Shown one piece after another: positions 47,200 to 52,673 of a DNA stretch of 52,673 nt. Both the position numbers and the translations under genes were made by a program. The notes beneath the pieces were generated by a model. That model was not told the origin of the DNA. It ran no database searches and saw nothing but the letters and a program-made list of their open reading frames with translations. Every line of letters begins with the position of its first letter. Within the stretch, counting starts at the first letter, position 1. The stretch is from JABIBU01 sp964464685 (GTDB lineage Bacteria; Patescibacteriota; Patescibacteriia; Magasanikbacterales; UBA922): contig CAYXGV010000001.1 of assembly GCA_964464685.1 (NCBI GenBank), forward strand, positions 1 through 52,673. The letters run 5' to 3'.

Positions 47200-48813
47200 G
47201 TGATTAAAAGAATATTAAGCTCTCAATCCAACTCAATCACAGGCGCGGCCGTAGTTCTCGGACTCGCGTCTTTTATCAGTCGTTTAATTGGTGTTATTCG
47301 TGATCGCTTGTTTGCTCACCATTTTGGTGCTGGTGATGTTTTGGATGCATATTACGCAGCTTTTCGCATTCCCGATTTGGTTTATAATTTAATAATTGTC
47401 GGTGCTTTGTCAGCTGGTTTTATTCCAGTATTTATGAAGTTGGTCACAAAAGACAAAGACGAATCATGGCGAGTAACCAATTCTATTATAAATATTTTAG
47501 GGTTAATATTGATAATCGCTTGTGGCGTATTATTTATTTTCACCCCCCAATTAATGAAGCTGGTTGTACCCGGATTTGATGCTGAAAAAATGCAGATGAC
47601 TGTGATGCTATCTAGAATCATGTTTTTCAGTCCAATTTTGCTAGGCATCAGCGGTATTGCTAGTAGTGTTTTACAATCTTTTAAAAACTTTTTTATTTAT
47701 TCGCTGACACCAATTATGTATAATTTGGGGATTATAATTGGTGTGATTTTTTTTGTACCTATCTGGGGTATAAACGGATTGGCCTATGGAGTTATACTTG
47801 GTGCTCTGTTGCATTTGTTAATTCAAATCCCCTCTTTATATTCTCACGGCTTTAGATATCAGGCATTATTTTTGTGGAAAAATAAATACGTTCGCGAAAT
47901 TGGTCGCCTTATGGTCCCCCGAACTTTGGGGATGGCTACTAGTCAAATTAATTTACTAGTAATTACTATCTTGGCATCAACTCTTGCAGCTGGTAGTGTA
48001 GCAATTTTTAATTTAGCAAATAATTTACAATATTTTCCAATCGGGCTAATAGGAATTTCTTTTGCCATTGCTGCTTTTCCAACTTTAGCCAAATTTGTTG
48101 CCGAAGACAAAAAAAATGAAATGACTGAACAACTTTCTCGGACTATTAGACAAATTTTATTTTTTATAATTCCAATTACAATCGCTTTTTTACTTTTACG
48201 CGCCCAAATTGTCCGAGTGGTTTTGGGTTCAGGTGAATTTGATTGGTCTGATACAATTTTGACAGCCAATACTTTGGCATTTTTTTCTTTATCATTATTT
48301 GCCCAATGTCTCATTCCCCTACTAGCTCGTGCTTTTTATGCCCTACATGATACATGGACGCCTTTTTTTATCGGAATTGTTAGCACTATAGTAAATATAA
48401 TCGCCGCTCTTTATTTCAAACAAATTTTGGGAGTTAGCGGTCTGGCACTTGGTTTTACCATTGGTATGGTTGTGCAGATGTCTTTACTTTGGTTGTTATT
48501 ACATCGCCAACTTGGTACTTTGCATGAATCAAAAATAATCATTTCGCTTTACAAAATTTCTCTAGCAGGAATAATAATGGCAATATTAATACAGCTATCA
48601 AAATCCCCTCTATCATATTTTGTAGACATGACAAAATTCTGGGGAATACTAACCCAAGGATTTATAGCTGGTGGTATTGGTTTATTAGCTTATGGAATAA
48701 TCTGTTGGCTTTTAAAATTAGAAGAAATGACTTTATTTGCCGGAAGTCTAAAAAGGCGTTGGTTGAAACTTACTAATGTTCAGGGTGAAATTGATGGGGC
48801 GGATGAAATCTAG
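47200..48813 (+). CDS. murJ: Lipid II flippase MurJ
   Basis: 537 aa, about 14 membrane helices, MVF family. SNSITGAAVVLGLASFISRL and GVIRDRLFAHHFGAG with DAYYAAFRIPDL are characteristic of its first helices. It flips lipid II for peptidoglycan assembly. GTG 47200 (VIKRILSSQSNSI) is chosen to match the family's N-terminus; the longer frame from 47146 begins in word-repeat DNA. Confidence 0.93.
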   Translation: MIKRILSSQSNSITGAAVVLGLASFISRLIGVIRDRLFAHHFGAGDVLDAYYAAFRIPDLVYNLIIVGALSAGFIPVFMKLVTKDKDESWRVTNSIINILGLILIIACGVLFIFTPQLMKLVVPGFDAEKMQMTVMLSRIMFFSPILLGISGIASSVLQSFKNFFIYSLTPIMYNLGIIIGVIFFVPIWGINGLAYGVILGALLHLLIQIPSLYSHGFRYQALFLWKNKYVREIGRLMVPRTLGMATSQINLLVITILASTLAAGSVAIFNLANNLQYFPIGLIGISFAIAAFPTLAKFVAEDKKNEMTEQLSRTIRQILFFIIPITIAFLLLRAQIVRVVLGSGEFDWSDTILTANTLAFFSLSLFAQCLIPLLARAFYALHDTWTPFFIGIVSTIVNIIAALYFKQILGVSGLALGFTIGMVVQMSLLWLLLHRQLGTLHESKIIISLYKISLAGIIMAILIQLSKSPLSYFVDMTKFWGILTQGFIAGGIGLLAYGIICWLLKLEEMTLFAGSLKRRWLKLTNVQGEIDGADEI

Positions 48814-48854
48814 TACAAGATACAAAATACACGGAATTAAATACAAAACGACAA

Positions 48855-48888
48855 AAAAAAATTACGTAATGTATTACGTAATTTTTTA
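48855..48888. terminator. Terminator after murJ
   Basis: AAAAAATTACGTAA pairs with TTACGTAATTTTTT around 4-6 nt. Strong T-tract on the plus strand. Confidence 0.75.
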
Positions 48889-48891
48889 ATC

Positions 48892-48920
48892 TTGCCAAAA
48901 ACCACAAATAATGCTAAAAT
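48892..48920 (+). promoter_or_regulatory. Promoter of lepA
   Basis: TTGCCA (48892-48897), 17 bp, TAAAAT (48915-48920). The leader of ~58 nt includes the TTATCTGAAAACTGTTATCTG repeat. Confidence 0.5.
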
Positions 48921-48948
48921 ATAGTGGAAAATTGCTATAATACAATAT

Positions 48949-48984
48949 TGTTAATTGTTATCTGAAAACTGTTATCTGAATCCT
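48949..48984 (+). repeat. TGTTATCTGAAAAC word repeat
   Basis: TTGTTATCTGAAAACTGTTA then TCTGAATCC directly abuts the lepA ATG. Same words as 24021-24098 and 33212-33246. Confidence 0.6.
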
Positions 48985-50769
48985 ATGAACATCCGCAACT
49001 TCTGCATCATCGCCCACATTGACCATGGAAAATCCACCCTAGCGGATCGTTTTTTGGAATTGACTGGAACAATTGAAAAAAGAAATATGCATGCCCAAAT
49101 ACTGGACGGCATGGATTTGGAACAGGAACGTGGGATTACAATTAAATTGACGCCTGTACGAATGAAGTACAATGACTATGTCTTAAACCTCATCGACACC
49201 CCCGGCCACGTAGACTTTACTTATGAAGTGTCCCGTTCTCTAGCTGCGGTTGAAGGTGCTATTTTGTTAGTTGACGCGACCCAAGGTGTTCAGGCTCAAA
49301 CCATAGGTAATTTATATTTAGCACTAGAACAAGATTTAACAATCATTCCTGTATTAAATAAAATTGATTTGCCCAATGCTGACGTAGAAAAAGTTAGCGC
49401 CGAAATTATTCATTTGATTGGCTGTAAAAAAGAAGACATCTTAACTTGCTCAGCCAAAACTGGTGAAGGCATCAAAGAAGTTTTAGAAAAAGTAATTGAA
49501 CTCGTTCCTGAACCAAAAGAAAAAATGACTGGATCCCCTCGCAGTCTAATTTTTGACTCTTTTTATGATGACTATCGCGGGGTAGTAGCCTCAATTCGCA
49601 TGGTAGATGGTGAATTTTCAAAGACAAACCGAATAAAATTTATGGGGACTGGCAAGACAGCCGAAATTTTAGATTTAGGCCATTACTCTCCCCAAATGGT
49701 TTCTGATCCTAAATTAGAAAATGGACAGGTTGGTTATTTGGTTTCTGGTTTAAAAGAACTGGGTGATGTCCGAGTCGGTGATACCATCACTCTAGAAAAA
49801 AATCAAGCCAGAGAACAATTACCTGGTTACAAAGAAGTAAAACCAATGGTATTTGCTGGTATCTTCCCCCAAGAAGGCGACGATTACAACAGCATGCGTG
49901 ATGCCGTTGACAAATTAAAATTAAGTGATTCAGCTCTATATTATGAACCGGAACATTCGCAAGCTTTAGGTTTTGGCTTTCGTTGTGGCTTTTTGGGCAT
50001 GTTACATTTAGAAATTTTTCAAGAAAGATTACGTCGTGAATTTGGCTTGCATATTATTGCTACTGTTCCCAGCGTTGCTTATCATATATTTTTGACCAAT
50101 GGACAAACATTAACTGTTAAAAGTCCACAAGAATTACCCGACGTCCAAAGAATTGCTCACATTGAAGAACCGTGGATGGCCGTTGATATTATTACTCCTA
50201 ATAATTTTGTTGGTAATGTAATGGGTCTAATTGCCGAACGCAAAGGAATTTACACTAATACTGAATACCTCAGTACTGGCTCTGATCACCGAGCTATGCT
50301 TCATTATGAAATGCCTTTGGCCTCGCTTATTACTGATTTTTATGATAAACTAAAGACAGTGACCAGCGGTTATGCTTCTTTAAATTATGAATTCAAAAAT
50401 TACCGAAAATCCGATGTTGTTAAAATGGATATCGTGATTGCTGATGAAGTGGTTGAAGCCTTATCCAGTTTGGTTTGGCGCGATGAAACTTTTAGAATTG
50501 GCAAAAAAATTGTTGGTTCACTCAAAGACACTCTACCCAAACAACAATTTGTGATCAAAATCCAAGCCGCTATTGGTGGTAAAATTATTGCTGGTGAAAG
50601 ATTATCAGCCCTTAGAAAAGATGTGACTGCCAAACTCTATGGTGGTGATGTGACCAGAAAAAACAAATTATTAGAAAAACAAAAGAAGGGTAAAAAGAAA
50701 ATGCTCGCTATGGGTAAAGGCAAAGTCAACATACCGACTGAAGCGTATTTGGCAGTTTTAAAACGATAA
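48985..50769 (+). CDS. lepA: Elongation factor 4
   Basis: 594 aa, usual length. G domain: AHIDHGKSTLADRFLE (P-loop), RGITIKLTPV, DTPGHVDFTYEV, NKIDLP and SAKTGEG. The EF4-specific C-terminal domain ends with KGKVNIPTEAYLAVLKR. It back-translocates stalled ribosomes. ATG 48985 (MNIRNFCIIAHIDHG) matches the family start; the ten residues upstream in the open frame come from repeat DNA. Confidence 0.96.
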   Translation: MNIRNFCIIAHIDHGKSTLADRFLELTGTIEKRNMHAQILDGMDLEQERGITIKLTPVRMKYNDYVLNLIDTPGHVDFTYEVSRSLAAVEGAILLVDATQGVQAQTIGNLYLALEQDLTIIPVLNKIDLPNADVEKVSAEIIHLIGCKKEDILTCSAKTGEGIKEVLEKVIELVPEPKEKMTGSPRSLIFDSFYDDYRGVVASIRMVDGEFSKTNRIKFMGTGKTAEILDLGHYSPQMVSDPKLENGQVGYLVSGLKELGDVRVGDTITLEKNQAREQLPGYKEVKPMVFAGIFPQEGDDYNSMRDAVDKLKLSDSALYYEPEHSQALGFGFRCGFLGMLHLEIFQERLRREFGLHIIATVPSVAYHIFLTNGQTLTVKSPQELPDVQRIAHIEEPWMAVDIITPNNFVGNVMGLIAERKGIYTNTEYLSTGSDHRAMLHYEMPLASLITDFYDKLKTVTSGYASLNYEFKNYRKSDVVKMDIVIADEVVEALSSLVWRDETFRIGKKIVGSLKDTLPKQQFVIKIQAAIGGKIIAGERLSALRKDVTAKLYGGDVTRKNKLLEKQKKGKKKMLAMGKGKVNIPTEAYLAVLKR

Positions 50770-50844
50770 AGAAATAAAAGATACCAATATACTAATGGTA
50801 CGAATGATACTAATGCTATACTAATATTTTTCTAGAATATTTTT

Positions 50845-51435
50845 ATGAAACAAATTGCTTTTGATATTGCCATTTTACCACCTGACGAAATTCAAGATAT
50901 TTGTATAGAACTTTGTCATAAATACCAAAATAATTCTGGTCGCCCACCGCTAAATAAAAAAGACAATACTCCACACATCTCACTCTTGATGGGTGTTGTA
51001 GAGGAAAAAAAACTACCAGAATTAATAGAACAAACGAAAAAGATATTAAAAGATAAAAAAACAATTAATTTAAAAATTGAAAAAATCCAAAAAATAGACA
51101 GCACTTATTATTTTCCAATCACCAAAAATAAAAAATTACAAGAATTACACGAACTGTTTGTTAATCAACTTCCAGAATTTCATTCACAAAAAACTACCGC
51201 TGATATGTATTTGGATGATATTGTGGCAGACTCTACTTATTTCTGGACTGACAATTATGCGATAGGATCAAGCTTTGCCAAATTCTGGTCTCATATTACT
51301 TTAAAAGCCTGCGATAATCCCGAATTTAAAACATTTCCTTTGGAATTTAATGCTGACAAGATTGCCATCTGTCACATGGGTAACCATTGCACCTGTCGAA
51401 AAATTCTCTGGCAAAGTAAACTAATAAACAAATAA
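50845..51435 (+). CDS. 2H phosphoesterase, RNA 2',3'-cyclic phosphodiesterase-like
   Basis: 196 aa with the two HxS/T motifs of the 2H superfamily: PHISLLMG (residue ~43) and SHITLKAC (~150). The N-terminal FDIAILPPDEI strand and size fit 2'-5' RNA ligase/ThpR-like proteins that act on cyclic phosphates or 2'-5' bonds. A cysteine cluster near the end (CHMGNHCTCRK) is unusual and could bind a metal. Substrate unknown. Confidence 0.75.
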   Translation: MKQIAFDIAILPPDEIQDICIELCHKYQNNSGRPPLNKKDNTPHISLLMGVVEEKKLPELIEQTKKILKDKKTINLKIEKIQKIDSTYYFPITKNKKLQELHELFVNQLPEFHSQKTTADMYLDDIVADSTYFWTDNYAIGSSFAKFWSHITLKACDNPEFKTFPLEFNADKIAICHMGNHCTCRKILWQSKLINK

Positions 51436-51451
51436 TCTAATTATCTAATTT

Positions 51452-51550
51452 ATGTACGGAAACAAAAAATTCAAAACTCTCTGGACAATTATAAGTATCT
51501 TGGCAGTGATGGGTATGCTTTTCTTCACCATCATGCCACTTTTTTATTAA
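51452..51550 (+). CDS. 32-aa single-span membrane peptide
   Basis: It opens MYGNKKFKTLWTIISILAVM and ends TIMPLFY. A basic start and one membrane helix give it a clear positive-inside plan. It begins 16 nt after the 2H gene stop on the same strand. No Shine-Dalgarno; a TCTAATTATCTAATTT word precedes it. Likely a real small protein, function unknown. Confidence 0.5.
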   Translation: MYGNKKFKTLWTIISILAVMGMLFFTIMPLFY

Positions 51551-51554
51551 TAAA

Positions 51555-51672
51555 TGTGACACAGGATGACGCAGATTTATAACCAAACCACTATCCGCAT
51601 AATCCGCGTCATCCGCATATAATCTGCGTATCCGTGTCACAAGTACGTGTCACAAGTACGTGCCACAAACGT
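51555..51672. repeat. Family A element plus GTGTCACAAGTAC tandem
   Basis: The left part has GTGACACAGGATGACGCAGA; the right part has ATCCGCATAATCCGCGTCAT and ATCTGCGTATCCGTGTCAC. Then the word GTGTCACAAGTAC repeats up to the next ATG. Confidence 0.75.
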
Positions 51673-52107
51673 ATGAGTAAATTCAAACGATTTCTATCAT
51701 ACAAACATCACGAAAATTTTCCTCAGCATCACCATTATCAAATCGCGGTAATTTTTCTTTTTGTATTTGGTGTTTTTTTATTTGTCCCATATTATTTGCT
51801 GGTTAACGAATTTAATTTAAATATGAATGATTACCAATGGTATTTTTTTGTACCATTTTTAATTGTCTATATTGTATATTGCCTCAAAGAAAGAAATAAA
51901 ATTGGTAAAGAAGAAAGAGTTGTTCCGCTTAAACGACCAATCGGTCACTGGATCTTGCTTGGAATAACTTTGATTGCTTTTCATTTGCGCCCACAAGATA
52001 ATTATCTAGAAAAAATTCAAGCACTAGATATTTCCTTTGCCATATTTTCCTTATTTTTAGCCGATGGCTATTGGGATTTTAAAAAGATTAAATTATTTAA
52101 AAAATAA
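51673..52107 (+). CDS. Small multi-span membrane protein, unknown
   Basis: 144 aa with about four membrane helices: HYQIAVIFLFVFGVFLFVPY, a second around YFFVPFLIVYIVYCL, a third in HWILLGITLIAF and a weaker fourth. The N-terminus is basic and His-rich. ATG 51673 is chosen since the 13 residues upstream are encoded by the GTGTCACAAGTAC tandem. It is followed 3 bp later by another membrane gene. No family recognised. Confidence 0.55.
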   Translation: MSKFKRFLSYKHHENFPQHHHYQIAVIFLFVFGVFLFVPYYLLVNEFNLNMNDYQWYFFVPFLIVYIVYCLKERNKIGKEERVVPLKRPIGHWILLGITLIAFHLRPQDNYLEKIQALDISFAIFSLFLADGYWDFKKIKLFKK

Positions 52108-52110
52108 TAT

Positions 52111-52620
52111 ATGAACTTTTTAGACTTATTTCCTACAATTGATTTATTTGTTTTATTCTTGTTCGTAGCTATCTTAATACTACACCTGATCTTTATTAAA
52201 AAAGACAAATTATTGGTTGATTTAATTGCAATTTACGTTGCCTTTGCCCTTATTATAATTTTACCTATTTTTGTGCCTCAGATACAAGCTTGGCTAAATT
52301 CTCATGGCTTATTTAGAGTATTTAGTTTTGCCGGATTGTCAATTATATTATTTTTAGTATTATCACATAGCAATATTGCAGAATTTTCTAAAAAAATTAG
52401 CCCAACCGAATTTAGTACATCTTTTATTTATCGGGTGGGATTAAAAGGTATATTTGCTACCACTGTTATTTACTTTTTACCTGACTATATAAAAAATTAT
52501 TTTGGCACCTTAATAAATTTCATCTTTAATAATTTTTTTGCTTTAATTTTTTGGTTTTGTTTACCACTTCTATTTGCTTTTGCTTTTAAATTTAAGACGA
52601 GACGAGGGTGGATAGAATAA
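52111..52620 (+). CDS. Small multi-span membrane protein, unknown
   Basis: 169 aa with about four to five membrane helices (for example LFVLFLFVAILILHLIFI, DLIAIYVAFALIIILPIFV, FSFAGLSIILFLVLS). The layout recalls CvpA-like or colicin-V-type membrane proteins, but no motif proves it. It starts 3 bp after the preceding stop, so it is cotranscribed with it. Complete within the window. Confidence 0.55.
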   Translation: MNFLDLFPTIDLFVLFLFVAILILHLIFIKKDKLLVDLIAIYVAFALIIILPIFVPQIQAWLNSHGLFRVFSFAGLSIILFLVLSHSNIAEFSKKISPTEFSTSFIYRVGLKGIFATTVIYFLPDYIKNYFGTLINFIFNNFFALIFWFCLPLLFAFAFKFKTRRGWIE

Positions 52621-52661
52621 ACACGTAACACATAACATGAAACACGTAACACGTACCAATA
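52621..52661. repeat. ACACGTAACACATAACATG word repeat
   Basis: AACACGTAACACATAACATG and AAACACGTAACACGTACC follow the last gene at the right edge. Same style as 12995-13030. Confidence 0.6.
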
Positions 52662-52673
52662 AAATCGCCTTAT

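Overview
The window reads as a chromosome segment of a Candidate Phyla Radiation (Patescibacteria, Parcubacteria-like) bacterium. The reasons are low GC, short gaps filled with palindromic repeats, a short alanyl-tRNA synthetase without its C-terminal domain, a bifunctional phosphoglucose/phosphomannose isomerase, GtrA, PEGA and SPFH proteins, a tandem CxxC zinc protein, and few metabolic genes. UGA is used as a stop, so the code looks standard. No tRNA, rRNA or CRISPR array was recognised. Two 100-N assembly gaps lie at 41440-41539 and 44831-44930; the second cuts a gene.

Layout. 1-5.7 kb: a short hairpin RNA candidate, an AbrB-like/NYN nuclease pair, gtrA, alaS, a ~270-nt structured RNA candidate on the opposite strand, mnmA and a zinc-ribbon protein. 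5.9-9.1 kb: the proline operon proA-proB-proC with a leader peptide (three proline codons) and an attenuator. 9.2-13 kb: SPFH protein, murA and a PEGA protein. 13.3-23.3 kb: a surface-polysaccharide locus with a nucleotidylyltransferase, four family-2 glycosyltransferases, a GIY-YIG gene between inverted repeats, PGI/PMI, a lytic transglycosylase, a fused epimerase/reductase and rmlB. 23.5-33.2 kb: NUDIX, HIT, two large GT-C-like membrane proteins, two CDP-alcohol phosphotransferases, two small membrane proteins and a GT4. 33.4-36.4 kb: dnaB, ybaB, recR, rplU. 36.6-41.4 kb: DUF192, a WecA-like transferase, a membrane-anchored Clp-like ATPase with a dead first AAA domain, and a membrane partner. 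41.8-45.2 kb: mraZ-rsmH-ftsL and a beta-CASP hydrolase. 45.4-52.6 kb: corA, murJ, lepA, a 2H phosphoesterase and membrane proteins.

The genes form a cell-envelope factory (murA, murJ, wecA-like, rhamnose supply, glycosyltransferases, phosphotransferases, division genes) beside replication, translation and repair genes. Proline synthesis is the only complete amino-acid pathway seen.

Three themes stand out. First, a complete ribosome-mediated attenuator on proABC can be read base by base. Second, almost every gap holds a palindromic element built of repeated short words, a different word at each site; similar elements sit in frame inside mnmA, recR, the GT4 gene, the nucleotidylyltransferase, a GT2 and a GT-C gene. 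Third, several promoters place the -10 box 6-10 nt before the start codon, implying leaderless mRNAs. Many longest-ORF starts lie inside repeat DNA and have been moved downstream here.
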